Shown piece by piece: positions 27,158-36,449 of a DNA stretch of 64,000 bases; within the stretch, counting starts at the first letter, position 1; each line of letters begins with the position of its first letter. The DNA lies in assembly GCF_000526995.1 (NCBI RefSeq), contig NZ_AZUI01000001.1, positions 3,142,001 to 3,206,000 on the forward strand, read 5' to 3'. The position numbers and the translations under genes are program-made. The notes beneath the pieces are model-generated. The model did no database searches. It was not told the DNA's origin and saw only the letters and a program-made list of their open reading frames with translations. This DNA comes from Lacrimispora indolis DSM 755 (lineage in GTDB: Bacteria > Bacillota > Clostridia > Lachnospirales > Lachnospiraceae).

Positions 27158-28384
27158 ATGACGATTTATGAAGAATTAAAAGCCCGGGGCCTGATCGCCC
27201 AGGTGACAAACGAAGAAGAGATCAGTAAAATGGTAAACGAAGGAAAGGCCGTATTTTATATTGGATTTGATCCCACGGCAGACAGTCTTCATGTAGGTCA
27301 TTTTATGGCCCTGTGTTTAATGAAACGCCTTCAGGAGGCAGGCAATAAGCCTATCGCCCTTATCGGCGGAGGAACCGGTATGGTTGGAGATCCGTCCGGA
27401 AGAAGCGACATGCGTCAGATGATGACCGTGGATATGATCCAGCATAACTGTGACTGCTTTAAAAAGCAGATGAGCCGTTTTATCGACTTTTCCGAAGGAA
27501 AGGCCCTTATGGTCAACAATGCTGACTGGCTGCTGGAGTTAAATTATATTGATTTTCTCAGGGAGGTAGGCCCGCACTTTTCCGTTAACCGCATGCTGTC
27601 CGCTGAATGCTATAAGCAGCGTATGGAAAAGGGATTAAGTTTCCTGGAGTTCAACTACATGATCATGCAGAGCTATGACTTTTATGAGCTGTTTAACCGC
27701 TATGGCTGCAACATGCAGTTTGGAGGAGATGACCAGTGGAGCAATATGCTTGGGGGCACGGAGCTGATCCGCCGGAAGCTGGGAAAGGATGCCCATGCCA
27801 TGACCATTACCCTGCTTTTAAATTCCGAAGGAAACAAGATGGGAAAAACCCAGTCCGGTGCCGTGTGGCTTGATCCGGAAAAGACTTCTCCCTTTGATTT
27901 CTTCCAGTACTGGAGAAACATTGCCGATGCGGATGTACTAAAATGCCTGCGAATGCTCACCTTCCTTCCTATTGAGCAGATCGACGAAATGGACGGCTGG
28001 GAAGGCAGCCAGCTGAACGAGGCAAAGGAAATCCTGGCCTATGAGCTGACCAAGCTGGTACACGGGGAAGAGGAAGCCCAAAGATCAAAAGAGAGTGCCA
28101 GGGCACTGTTTACCGGAGGCAATGCGGCAGATATGCCAACCTGTGAGCTGGATGAGGCGGATTTTATTAACGAAAGCATTGACATCCTGTCCATTCTTCA
28201 AAAATCCGGCTTAGCACCCAGCCGTTCTGAGGCAAGGCGCAATGTGGAGCAGGGAGGAGTGATCGTGGAAGGAGAGGCTGTTTCTGATGCAAAGACTGTT
28301 TTCACAAAGGAGCAGTTGTCCGGAGATGGGATGATAGTAAAGAGAGGCAAGAAAAAGTTTGTAAGGGTGATTGCAAAGCAATAA
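27158..28384 (+). CDS. tyrS: Tyrosyl-tRNA synthetase
   Basis: A 408-residue class I synthetase. The HIGH-type motif is HVGHF near the N-terminus, and the KMSKS-type loop is [10 protein letters not shown]-terminal S4 RNA-binding domain begins near residue 340 ([13 protein letters not shown]). The ATG at 27152 is only one base from AAAGGAG; ATG 27158, 7 bases away, is the more likely start. Expression is under the upstream Tyr T-box. Confidence 0.96.
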   Translation: MTIYEELKARGLIAQVTNEEEISKMVNEGKAVFYIGFDPTADSLHVGHFMALCLMKRLQEAGNKPIALIGGGTGMVGDPSGRSDMRQMMTVDMIQHNCDCFKKQMSRFIDFSEGKALMVNNADWLLELNYIDFLREVGPHFSVNRMLSAECYKQRMEKGLSFLEFNYMIMQSYDFYELFNRYGCNMQFGGDDQWSNMLGGTELIRRKLGKDAHAMTITLLLNSEGNKMGKTQSGAVWLDPEKTSPFDFFQYWRNIADADVLKCLRMLTFLPIEQIDEMDGWEGSQLNEAKEILAYELTKLVHGEEEAQRSKESARALFTGGNAADMPTCELDEADFINESIDILSILQKSGLAPSRSEARRNVEQGGVIVEGEAVSDAKTVFTKEQLSGDGMIVKRGKKKFVRVIAKQ

Positions 28385-28442
28385 AAAAGAAGATGCTGAA
28401 AAATAGATGCGATTCAGCTAAAACTTCACACCTTTTAGAGAT

Positions 28443-28482
28443 AGAACAGGGCATGCAAAAATGCATATCCTGTTCTTTTTTT
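28443..28482 (+). terminator. Intrinsic terminator after tyrS
   Basis: AGAACAGG (28443-28450) pairs with CCTGTTCT (28469-28476), with an inner GCAT/ATGC, then a T run. The remaining gap up to 28.70 kb shows nothing else recognisable. Confidence 0.88.
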
Positions 28483-28662
28483 GAAAATTGCTCCATGAGT
28501 TCTGTGCGGACCAATGAGATTAAAACCTAGAGTCCCGGTGATATTACAGCAGCCGGATGCTTGCCCCGTTCTGCTTCAATAAGGTTATGAGAAGGGGAGA
28601 GGGGGTTCCGGGTGCTGAAACTTGGGAGATCATAAAAATTCCGTCAATCTGCATAAAATTGA

Positions 28663-28739
28663 TTAAATGATTTAAACAATATGACAAAATATAAAAACCG
28701 CCAAATTATCCATTGACATATGGATTATATTACTATAAT
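28663..28739 (+). promoter_or_regulatory. Putative promoter and operator of the sulfoquinovose operon
   Basis: TTGACA (28713-28718) with TATAAT (28734-28739) at a 15-bp spacing, in a very AT-rich gap. Upstream, TTAAATGATTTAA (28663-28675) is a near-perfect palindrome and a candidate operator. Downstream of the promoter there are AAAAACC direct repeats and a Shine-Dalgarno GAGGAGG before the gene at 28856. The short spacer suggests a regulated promoter. Confidence 0.5.
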
Positions 28740-28855
28740 ATAAACAATAAAATTAAACATAAAAGACAAAAACCAAAAACCAAAAACAGAGCATTGAGTA
28801 AAATTGATTTAATTAATTAATAAAATTAATAAACATAATGAGGAGGACTTAGGCT

Positions 28856-29542
28856 ATGAAGTATTTTTTAGACAGCGCAAAGCTTGATGAGATTCAGTTT
28901 GCTTACAACACATTTGGTATTGATGGTGTGACAACGAATCCAAGGCATATCATGCTTAGCGGAAAACCATTTCTTACGGCAATCCATGGCATTGCAGATT
29001 GGATAAAATCCCAGGGACTGGATGGGTATGACCGTTTTCCTGTATCAGTGGAAATCAATCCTCACCTGGATGAAGCAGAGGCCATGATAACGGAAGCCAG
29101 AAAGATTGCTGCAATCAGTTCTAATTTTGTAATCAAAATTCCCGCAACAGAGGCAGGAATGACTGCGGCCAGAAAACTGGAGGCAGAAGGCATCCGCACG
29201 AATGTAACATTGGTGTTTTCACCTGCCCAGGCCATTCTTCCAGCCAGGAATCATTCTCTGTTCGTATCCCCATTCATCGGATGGAAGGAGGCCAACGGTG
29301 AGGATTGTAAGGCTTACATACAAAATATTGTGGATATCTATAAGAATTATGGCTTTTACAAAAAGACACAGATTATCTGTGCGGCGATCCGTACTCCCAA
29401 GCAGATTGTGGAATGTGCCGTGGCAGGAGCCGACATTGTGACAACCGGCCTGGATGTATATCGGGATACCATGAAACACGCTTATACCAACCAGGGGATT
29501 GAAACCTTTATCAATGCCTGGGATAACACCATTACAGAATAG
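28856..29542 (+). CDS. sftT: Transaldolase-family enzyme, probable 6-deoxy-6-sulfofructose transaldolase
   Basis: A 228-residue TalC/FSA-type barrel. MKYFLDSA (Asp6), DGVTTNP and the Schiff-base lysine Lys94 in FVIKIPATEAG are conserved, so it is an active aldolase/transaldolase. Its neighbours (sulfolactaldehyde-reductase-like enzyme, sulfoquinovosidase-signature GH31, TauE exporter) indicate the sulfo-transaldolase route: the sulfofructose C1-C3 unit is transferred to an aldose phosphate, releasing 3-sulfolactaldehyde. The substrate is inferred from context; sequence alone would only say FSA/TalC family. First gene of the operon, with GAGGAGG upstream. Confidence 0.8.
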   Translation: MKYFLDSAKLDEIQFAYNTFGIDGVTTNPRHIMLSGKPFLTAIHGIADWIKSQGLDGYDRFPVSVEINPHLDEAEAMITEARKIAAISSNFVIKIPATEAGMTAARKLEAEGIRTNVTLVFSPAQAILPARNHSLFVSPFIGWKEANGEDCKAYIQNIVDIYKNYGFYKKTQIICAAIRTPKQIVECAVAGADIVTTGLDVYRDTMKHAYTNQGIETFINAWDNTITE

Positions 29543-29580
29543 TGGGCGTAAGGAAATGAACGAGAAGGAGAGGCTGGGAT

Positions 29581-30435
29581 ATGAAGATCGGATTTATCGG
29601 ACTTGGCATCATGGGCGAGTCCATGTGTGAGAATATAGTGAAAAAGCATGATGATACAGTCTATGTGTTTGACTTTGTAAAGGAAAAGGCGGACTTACTG
29701 GCGGCTAAAGGTGCTGTGGCGTGCAGGGATTCCGTGGAACTGGCAAAGGTGTCTGATGTGATTATTTCAATGGTCCCCAAGTCAGAGCACTCCAAAGCAG
29801 TGTACACGGGGATCCTGGAAGTGCTGGATTCCACGAAAACCTGCATTGACATGAGTACCATAGATCCCAGCGTATCAGTGAAAATTGCAGAGATGGTGAA
29901 AAAGACAGGAGCCGGATTCATCGATGCCCCGGTGGTAAAGTCAAAACCTGCGGCTGTTGCAGGTAAATTAGGAATCTATGTGGGCGGCGATGAGGAAACC
30001 TATGAGAGAATGCGCCCCATCCTCCTTTACATGGGAGAAAATGTAAAGCATATGGGGGAAAACGGCAAGGGGCTGGTAATGAAGATCTGCCACAATGCCC
30101 TGGTATCCCAGATTCAGAATGGGGTCAATGAAACCATTGCCTTAGCGGCAAGAAATGGAATTTCCCTTATGGATTATGGGGAAGCCGTCTCCTATGGCGG
30201 GGGCCAGAACTTTTATCTGGATTCCAAGAAAGCCTTTCTTGATGCAGAGGATTATACGACTGCCTTCTCAGTGGAAAACATGGCAAAGGATGTAAGTATC
30301 TGCATGAAGCTGGCAGATGAATGCGGCTTTTCAATGCCTGGAGAGCAGGCAGTATGGGGGGTTTATGAAAAGGCTATGGAAGCCGGATATGGAAATGAGG
30401 ATTTTTGCGCTACTATAAAAATAGTAAAAAGATAG
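29581..30435 (+). CDS. 3-hydroxyisobutyrate-dehydrogenase-type reductase, probable 3-sulfolactaldehyde reductase
   Basis: A 284-residue beta-hydroxyacid dehydrogenase. The N-terminal GLGIMGESM dinucleotide loop binds NAD(P)H, and the catalytic lysine is Lys168 in KGLVMKICHN. The substrate loop, normally DAPVSGG, reads DAPVVKSKPAAV, placing Lys120 and Lys122 where the carboxylate is usually bound; extra positive charge would suit a sulfonate. E. coli YihU, the known sulfolactaldehyde reductase, belongs to this family. In this operon it would make 2,3-dihydroxypropane-1-sulfonate and regenerate NAD+. GAGAAGGAGAGG precedes ATG 29581. Confidence 0.8.
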   Translation: MKIGFIGLGIMGESMCENIVKKHDDTVYVFDFVKEKADLLAAKGAVACRDSVELAKVSDVIISMVPKSEHSKAVYTGILEVLDSTKTCIDMSTIDPSVSVKIAEMVKKTGAGFIDAPVVKSKPAAVAGKLGIYVGGDEETYERMRPILLYMGENVKHMGENGKGLVMKICHNALVSQIQNGVNETIALAARNGISLMDYGEAVSYGGGQNFYLDSKKAFLDAEDYTTAFSVENMAKDVSICMKLADECGFSMPGEQAVWGVYEKAMEAGYGNEDFCATIKIVKR

Positions 30436-30479
30436 GAGCGCTTAAAAAAGTCCGGTCACAGATTCAGAGGAAGATGATA

Positions 30480-31157
30480 ATGAGGAATATGATGATTAAA
30501 CGGTTAAACGAAGTCAACGATGTGGCAGTCCGCTCTGTTTTTGATGAGGAATTTAAAACATATGGACGGGTGGTCACAGGATATGATTTCTCGGACATGG
30601 TGTCTTACATGGAAGAAAAATCTCTTATACCGGAAAACGGCAACATATACCTGGCTTCTGTTCCTGAGATGGAACAGGTGCCTGGGGCAGCTTTTTTAAG
30701 AGATGGGTTTTACGGCGGGATGGACATACAGGTAGGGTACTGTAATGGAAGAAATACCGCTTACAATGGATTTGAATATCACAAAGGCAGTGAGATCAAT
30801 ATCGCCGTGACGGATTTCATGGTGGTTTTAGGCCATGTATGGGAGATTAAGGATAATACATACAAGACAGAGGATGCAAAGGTGTTTTTTGTGGAAAAAG
30901 GGACAGTTGTTGAGATGTACCAGACCACGCTCCACTTGTCACCCTGCCGGGTAACGGATGAAGGGTTTAAAGATATTATAATCCTTCCAAGGGGAACGAA
31001 TACGCCTTTGGAGCATAAGCCGGAGGCAGCGGAGGACGAAGGAAAACTGCTTTTGCAGCGCAACAAATGGGTCATTGCCCATCCGGAACGGGAACCCTTG
31101 ATCAGGCAGGGCGCTGTTCCGGGACTTATAGGGGAAAATAAGGAACTTAAGTATTAA
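30480..31157 (+). CDS. DUF4867-family (cupin-like) protein, candidate sulfoquinovose isomerase
   Basis: About 225 residues. I recognise the DUF4867 family seen in sugar operons. The GFEYHKGSEINIAVTDF segment followed by VVLGHVWEI has the His...Glu...His spacing of a cupin metal site. The frame stays open upstream into the previous gene; several ATGs (30474, 30480, 30489) are possible, and 30480 has AGAGG at 9-nt spacing. It lies within the proposed sulfoquinovose operon, where an aldose-ketose isomerase is required. My recollection is that a DUF4867 protein serves as SQ isomerase in Bacillus sulfo-transaldolase clusters, but a second isomerase-like gene at 37282 competes for this role. Confidence 0.7.
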   Translation: MRNMMIKRLNEVNDVAVRSVFDEEFKTYGRVVTGYDFSDMVSYMEEKSLIPENGNIYLASVPEMEQVPGAAFLRDGFYGGMDIQVGYCNGRNTAYNGFEYHKGSEINIAVTDFMVVLGHVWEIKDNTYKTEDAKVFFVEKGTVVEMYQTTLHLSPCRVTDEGFKDIIILPRGTNTPLEHKPEAAEDEGKLLLQRNKWVIAHPEREPLIRQGAVPGLIGENKELKY

Positions 31158-31201
31158 GGGAATTGAAAAGCAAAAACAAATAATATATCAGGAGGTTGTA
31201 T

Positions 31202-32272
31202 ATGAAAAAGAGAATATTAGCAATGGTACTTGCAGCTGTTACAGCAGTTTCCCTGGCAGGATGCGGTGCGTCCGCCACACAATCGGAACCATCCGGAAAT
31301 ACCTCGAAGGAGTCAACCGCAGCCGCGGGAGGCCAAAGCGGTGCAACCATCAAAATTATATGTCCTTACGGCGTAGGCGGCACTGCTGATTCCATTGCGC
31401 GAAAGTATGCGCTGGTTGCCGGTAAGGTTCATCCGGAATACAATTTTATCGTGGAAAATATGACAGGCGGAGACGGTTTTTCTGCGGCAAACTATTACAC
31501 TGATTTGGATCCGTCCACAAAGGAACTGCTGGTTTATGGTTATGGTGTGGCATACCGTCATGATCTTGGCAAGAAATATCAGACTGAGGTTGTGGACTTT
31601 GACCGCAGTGACATATATCCGGTTGCATCCATTGATGACAGGACTTGGATTATGTACGGAAAACCAGGCACGACCCTGGCGGATATCCTGGAGAAATCCA
31701 GGAATGGCGGCATCAAGATGTCTGGCGGGAATCCCCTTTCTGATCCCCATCTGGCATTAGGCTCCCTGGTAGCTTTGGAAGGCGGTAAAGTGATGGTGGT
31801 TCCCTATGACGGAGGCGCTGCCCAGAAGAAGGGGCTGACTGACGGGGAAGTGGATGTGTTTGTTGGCACTACTCAGGTCGCCTTAGAGGATGTAGAGGCA
31901 GGGACAATGACTCCGATCCTTGCATTCTCTGATCAGGCTTTTGAAGGCTTCAAGAGTCCTGATGGGGAAATCACTGTTCCGGGAATTGCCGGTGAAACCA
32001 AGGCTCCCGAACTGAATGGATCCGCAGATTATACAGGTTCCATTTTGGCGGCAGGCGGATTTATTGCAGTACGTACCGGTGCGGATCAGGCATGGATCGA
32101 TCAGGTTGCACAGATTTCCAAAGATGTATGGGCGGATCCTGAATACAGTGACTGGATCAGTGAGATTAAGCTGAATAAGTTTGAAGTGTATGGAGAAGAT
32201 GCAAAAGTACATCTGGAAGAAGCTTGTGCCAAGGCGGTTGCTGCATTTGACACCTTGAGCGGGCAGCAGTAG
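31202..32272 (+). CDS. TctC-type substrate-binding lipoprotein of a tripartite tricarboxylate transporter
   Basis: A 356-residue exported protein with signal peptide and lipobox SLAGC (Cys21), a Ser/Thr-rich tether, then the Bug/TctC binding domain (PYGVGGTADSIAR at the anion loop, VVPYDGGAAQKKGL later). TTG 31196 is in frame but sits in the ribosome site CAGGAGG; ATG 31202 is the start. It is followed by tctB and tctA homologues. TTT systems usually carry carboxylates. Position in a sulfoquinovose operon suggests it captures SQ or an SQ glycoside, an anionic ligand of comparable charge. Confidence 0.9.
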   Translation: MKKRILAMVLAAVTAVSLAGCGASATQSEPSGNTSKESTAAAGGQSGATIKIICPYGVGGTADSIARKYALVAGKVHPEYNFIVENMTGGDGFSAANYYTDLDPSTKELLVYGYGVAYRHDLGKKYQTEVVDFDRSDIYPVASIDDRTWIMYGKPGTTLADILEKSRNGGIKMSGGNPLSDPHLALGSLVALEGGKVMVVPYDGGAAQKKGLTDGEVDVFVGTTQVALEDVEAGTMTPILAFSDQAFEGFKSPDGEITVPGIAGETKAPELNGSADYTGSILAAGGFIAVRTGADQAWIDQVAQISKDVWADPEYSDWISEIKLNKFEVYGEDAKVHLEEACAKAVAAFDTLSGQQ

Positions 32273-32350
32273 GAGACGGCTGGAAGATCGGCCGGGAGGG
32301 CTTTTGCCGGAATGCCCTCCTTGCCATTTTCTTCAGCAATTGGAGAAAGG

Positions 32351-32830
32351 ATGTGTGATTCAGTGAAATTTAAGATTAAGACTTATTTTTGGTCCGGGCT
32401 TATCATGGGACTGTTTAGTATCGCAATGCTGGTAGTCATGCCGTCTGAAGTGCGCCTTCCCATGTACGACTCAGGTGCGCCAAGTCCGCGGATCATCCCG
32501 GGTATCTGTCTTACAGGAGTTTTGATCTGCTCCGCTGTACTGCTGATACAAAGCTTAATATTTAAAAAAGATAGAGTGATAGAATTTGACTGGAAAAAAG
32601 AGAAGCCCTGTATTTTCATGATTTTATTGCTGTGTTTCTTTACTTTCCTGACAATCAAAGCGGGATTTATTCTTGCCGTAGTCATCGTGTTTCCTGTGAT
32701 GTTATTTTACTGCGGTGAGAGGAAGCCATTTATTTACATATTCACTGTGGCAGCAGGAATCGGTATCTTTTACCTGTTCAAGTATGTATTCCACGTTTCA
32801 TTGCCTGGTTTTCCGGGATTTGGAGGTTGA
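32351..32830 (+). CDS. TctB-type small membrane subunit of a TTT transporter
   Basis: About 159 residues with four hydrophobic segments, the size and topology of TctB. GAPSPRIIPGICLTGVLI (~35-52) is the usual conserved segment (fuller form: P...FPR..P). The in-frame frame extends upstream to 32312, but GGAG (32342-32345) points to ATG 32351. It ends three bases before the tctA start, typical of a tctCBA unit. Confidence 0.85.
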   Translation: MCDSVKFKIKTYFWSGLIMGLFSIAMLVVMPSEVRLPMYDSGAPSPRIIPGICLTGVLICSAVLLIQSLIFKKDRVIEFDWKKEKPCIFMILLLCFFTFLTIKAGFILAVVIVFPVMLFYCGERKPFIYIFTVAAGIGIFYLFKYVFHVSLPGFPGFGG

Positions 32831-32833
32831 GTT

Positions 32834-34378
32834 ATGGGAGATATTCAGCAGATTCTGCTTGCACTGCAGCAGGTTTTTACGATTGGTAATTTAGCGGTCA
32901 TTCTTGGCGGACTGATTCTGGGAATGATTGTAGGATGTATTCCGGGACTTAGCGTAACCCTTGGCATCATTTTACTTCTTCCCCTCACCTACAGCTTTTC
33001 TTCGCCGGACACGGCCATCATTTCCCTTCTGGCTGTTTATGTAGGCGGTATGTATGGAGGATCAATCAGTGCGATCACCCTTAATACGCCGGGAACGAAC
33101 TCGGCGATTGCAACAACATTTGACGGATACCCCCTGGCAAAGAAAGGGAAGGTAAAAAAAGCCCTGGACACCTCTTTGTTTGCATCTACCTTCGGCGGTC
33201 TTTTTTCCGCTCTGCTCCTCATGGTGTGCGCTTCCCTCATAACAAAACTGGTGTCAAAATTTGCATCGGCAGAATACTTTTCCATGGCAATCCTGGGCAT
33301 TTCGCTGATTGCAGGCGTAAGCGGCGAAAGCCTGGCAAAAGGAATTATATCCGGTCTGCTTGGCATCTTAATGGCTGCCATTGGAGCTGATGCGGTGACA
33401 GGTGTGATGCGCTTTACCTTTGGCATAGACTCTTTAAGGTATGGCATTGATATGCTGCCTGCCATGATCGCGCTGATTGCATTGACCCAGGTGGTCCAGA
33501 AGCTGCGGGATTTTGTTCTGGCAGAAGGGAATCTGGATGATATCACGAAGATTGACAAGGTTGGTTTAACACTGAAAGAAGCTAAATCAATTATTCCGGC
33601 CTGCCTTCGTTCTTCCTGCGTAGCCTCCTTTTTAGGCGCAATGCCGGGAGTGGGAGGCGGTGTGGCACAGTTTATGTGTTATAACGAGTGCCGACGGGCC
33701 TCCAAGCGTCCCCAGGATTTTGGAAAAGGGAGCCTGGAAGGAATTGCAGCAGCCGAGGCGAGCAACAATGCTGTGGTTGGTTCTGCCATGATTCCCCTGC
33801 TGACCCTGGGGATTCCCGGAGACGGCGTGACGGCGCTGCTGCTTGGAGCGTTTATTCTTCATGGAATTCAGCCGGGTCCCACCATGTTTACCAAGCAGGG
33901 CGTTATCGCTTATTCCATTATCATAGGCTGTCTGGTGGCAAATATTTTTCTCTATCCCATCGGCATGGTGCTGACCCGTGCAGTGGCAAAAATCGTGCAG
34001 GTGCGTTATACCTACCTGGCGCCTGTCATCATCATCTTTTGTTTTGCCGGAGCATTTGCAGCTACGGGAAACGTAAAAGAGCTGGTTTTAACGGCAGCTA
34101 TCCTTATTTTCAGCTATTTTCTCACATTGCTGGATATTTCATCTACTCCTCTGATGCTTGGGATGATTCTTGCCGACATTATGGAGATGAACTTTGTAAC
34201 CAGTATGATGAGCTATGATAAAGACTATCTGATTTTCTTCAAGCGTCCGATTTCCTGTGTGATTCTGATATTAACGGTAATTCTTGTGATTTCCATGCTC
34301 CGGATCAATAAGAAGGTGGAGGCTCTGAATCAGGCTCAAATGGAGGAAATGAAGAAAGAGGGCATGCAGAAGGGATGA
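32834..34378 (+). CDS. TctA-type large membrane subunit of a TTT transporter
   Basis: A 514-residue permease of about 12 segments. The duplicated family motifs are present: GCIPGLSVTLGI (~35-46), GGMYGGSISAITLNTPGT (~70-87) and, in the second half, GAMPGVGGGVAQFMCYNE and LGIPGDGVTALLLGAF. It forms the transport channel with TctB and receives substrate from the TctC lipoprotein. It lies in the middle of the sulfoquinovose operon between the catabolic enzymes and the GH31 gene, so it is a plausible importer for the pathway. Confidence 0.93.
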   Translation: MGDIQQILLALQQVFTIGNLAVILGGLILGMIVGCIPGLSVTLGIILLLPLTYSFSSPDTAIISLLAVYVGGMYGGSISAITLNTPGTNSAIATTFDGYPLAKKGKVKKALDTSLFASTFGGLFSALLLMVCASLITKLVSKFASAEYFSMAILGISLIAGVSGESLAKGIISGLLGILMAAIGADAVTGVMRFTFGIDSLRYGIDMLPAMIALIALTQVVQKLRDFVLAEGNLDDITKIDKVGLTLKEAKSIIPACLRSSCVASFLGAMPGVGGGVAQFMCYNECRRASKRPQDFGKGSLEGIAAAEASNNAVVGSAMIPLLTLGIPGDGVTALLLGAFILHGIQPGPTMFTKQGVIAYSIIIGCLVANIFLYPIGMVLTRAVAKIVQVRYTYLAPVIIIFCFAGAFAATGNVKELVLTAAILIFSYFLTLLDISSTPLMLGMILADIMEMNFVTSMMSYDKDYLIFFKRPISCVILILTVILVISMLRINKKVEALNQAQMEEMKKEGMQKG

Positions 34379-34424
34379 TTTTTGTGATCATGATGTTCTG
34401 ATGGATTTCAAACGGAGGTTACAT

Positions 34425-36446
34425 ATGGAATTTGTTCGTAAAGGAATGGACTGGGAGCTAAATGCAGACGGCCGCAGGATACTCAGCTGTAAAAGCGGCA
34501 AGCCAATGATCTATGTGGGATACGGAGAAGAATCCGTGGATATGTACAGAGGCAATTACAGGATAGAGGACTATGTGGTGGAACGGCGTCCCTTAAGGGT
34601 TACCGGAATAACGGAGGAGCCGGAGGGCATTTCCATGGACTTGGAGGGCCAGATCGTGCTTACGGTTAAGGTTGAAGGAGAGCTTGCGGTCCTTTCCTTC
34701 CGGCAGATCAATCCGGCCATTAACCGGTTCTGGTTCAGAGTGGAGGCAGACGAGAAAGAATCCTGCTATGGCTGCGGAGAGCAGATGTCTTATTTTAATT
34801 TGAGAGGAAGGCATTTTCCCTTATGGACCTCTGAGCCGGGAGTGGGAAGGGATAAGACCACCTATGTGACATGGCGCTCGGATGTGGAAAATAAGGCGGG
34901 AGGGGATTATTACAATACCAACTACCCACAGCCCACCTATGTGTCCGCCAGGCACTATTACCTTCATGTGGATTCCACTGCTTATGCTGATTTTGACTTC
35001 AGGAACAGGGATTTCCATGAGCTTCAGATATGGGAGGTTCCGGCTTCCATACGCATTGAGGCAGCCCCCGGCTTCCTGGAGCTTTTAGAGAAACTGACAG
35101 CCTTTTTGGGCCGGCAGCCAGAGCTTCCGGAGTGGGTGTACAATGGCCTGATCATAGGCGTACAGGGGGGAAATGACCGTTCCTTGGGAATCCTTGAGAA
35201 GACTCTGGACAAAGGAATCAAGGTATCCGGCCTGTGGTGCCAGGACTGGTGCGGAAAAAGGGTCACATCCTTTGGAAAACGCCTTCAGTGGGATTGGAAA
35301 TATCATCAGGAAATGTATCCGGACCTGCCAAAGCGTATACAGGAGCTTCACAGCAGGGGAATAAAATTCCTTGGCTATATCAATCCTTATCTGGTAAACG
35401 ACGGGGAATTATATAAGGAAGGAAAGGCCAGGGGGTATTTTGCCACAAAAGGGGATGGAGGGGATTATCTGGTAGATTTCGGTGAGTTTTACTGCGGAGT
35501 GGTGGATTTGACCAATCCGGATGCCTATGAATGGTACAAAAATGAAGTGATCAAAAAACACAGCCTGGATATTGGAATTGACGGCTGGATGGCTGACTTT
35601 GGAGAATATCTCCCAACGGATGACATCAGGCTATACAGCGGAATATCCCCCATGAAAGAACATAACCGCTGGCCCGCTCTCTGGGCAAAGTGCAACTATG
35701 AAGCGGTAAAGGAAAGCGGAAAACTGGGAGAGGTGGTCTACTTTATGAGGGCTGGAGGAACCGGAAGCCAGAAGTACTGCACCCTGTTGTGGGCAGGAGA
35801 CCAGTCCGTGGACTTTACCATTCATGACGGCCTTGCAACGGTTATCTGTGCGGCCTTAAGCGCCGGTATGACCGGCTGCGGCTTAAGTCACAGTGATATC
35901 GGCGGATACACCTCCCTGTTTGACAACAAAAGAACCAAGGAGCTGTTTTTAAGATGGGCTGAGATGGCCGTATTCACTCCAGTGATGCGCACCCATGAGG
36001 GGAACCGGCCAGACACTAATTTCCAGTACTATGAGGATGAGGACTGTATGGAACAGCTGGCAAGGCTGGTGGAGGTTTACACCATGCTGGCGCCCTACAT
36101 GAAAGAGCTGGTAAAGGAAAATGCGGAAAAGGGAATCCCGGTTCAAAGGCCTCTGTTCCTCCACTATGAGGAGGATAAAAGAGCTTACGAAGTCCAGTAC
36201 GAATACCTGCTGGGCCCGGATCTTCTGGTGGCTCCTGTGTATTTGGAAGGACAGGATACCTGGGATGTCTATCTGCCTGAAGGAGAATGGATTCACCTGT
36301 GGACAGGTGAAGAATACAGGGGCGGGGAGGCAAAGGTGGCTGCACCGGTTGGAGATACCCCGGCATTTTACTTAAAGTCCTCAGAATACGCCCCTTTGTT
36401 TGAAGAGATCCGCAGAACCCATGGGAAGCGGGAAAGCGGACGGTAA
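34425..36446 (+). CDS. sftG: GH31 sulfoquinovosidase
   Basis: A 673-residue cytoplasmic glycosidase that would release sulfoquinovose from its glycosides. The barrel contains QDWCGKRVTSFGKRLQW: Gln273, Arg286 and Trp289 have exactly the spacing of Gln288, Arg301 and Trp304, the sulfonate-binding trio of E. coli YihQ. The nucleophile is Asp391 (GWMADFGEY), the acid/base Asp459 (WAGDQ), and Tyr495 in SDIGGYTSL corresponds to YihQ Tyr508. Offsets are constant (13-15). No signal peptide. Upstream ATG 34401 is in frame, but CGGAGG (34411-34416) sets ATG 34425. TSUP exporter follows 3 bases later. Confidence 0.93.
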   Translation: MEFVRKGMDWELNADGRRILSCKSGKPMIYVGYGEESVDMYRGNYRIEDYVVERRPLRVTGITEEPEGISMDLEGQIVLTVKVEGELAVLSFRQINPAINRFWFRVEADEKESCYGCGEQMSYFNLRGRHFPLWTSEPGVGRDKTTYVTWRSDVENKAGGDYYNTNYPQPTYVSARHYYLHVDSTAYADFDFRNRDFHELQIWEVPASIRIEAAPGFLELLEKLTAFLGRQPELPEWVYNGLIIGVQGGNDRSLGILEKTLDKGIKVSGLWCQDWCGKRVTSFGKRLQWDWKYHQEMYPDLPKRIQELHSRGIKFLGYINPYLVNDGELYKEGKARGYFATKGDGGDYLVDFGEFYCGVVDLTNPDAYEWYKNEVIKKHSLDIGIDGWMADFGEYLPTDDIRLYSGISPMKEHNRWPALWAKCNYEAVKESGKLGEVVYFMRAGGTGSQKYCTLLWAGDQSVDFTIHDGLATVICAALSAGMTGCGLSHSDIGGYTSLFDNKRTKELFLRWAEMAVFTPVMRTHEGNRPDTNFQYYEDEDCMEQLARLVEVYTMLAPYMKELVKENAEKGIPVQRPLFLHYEEDKRAYEVQYEYLLGPDLLVAPVYLEGQDTWDVYLPEGEWIHLWTGEEYRGGEAKVAAPVGDTPAFYLKSSEYAPLFEEIRRTHGKRESGR

Positions 36447-36449
36447 TCT

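Noticed and set aside
31202..34378. TctCBA as a second citrate transporter linked to the cit cluster
   Set aside because: It lies 9 kb away inside another operon between sulfonate-pathway genes, and CitMHS already serves the cit genes.
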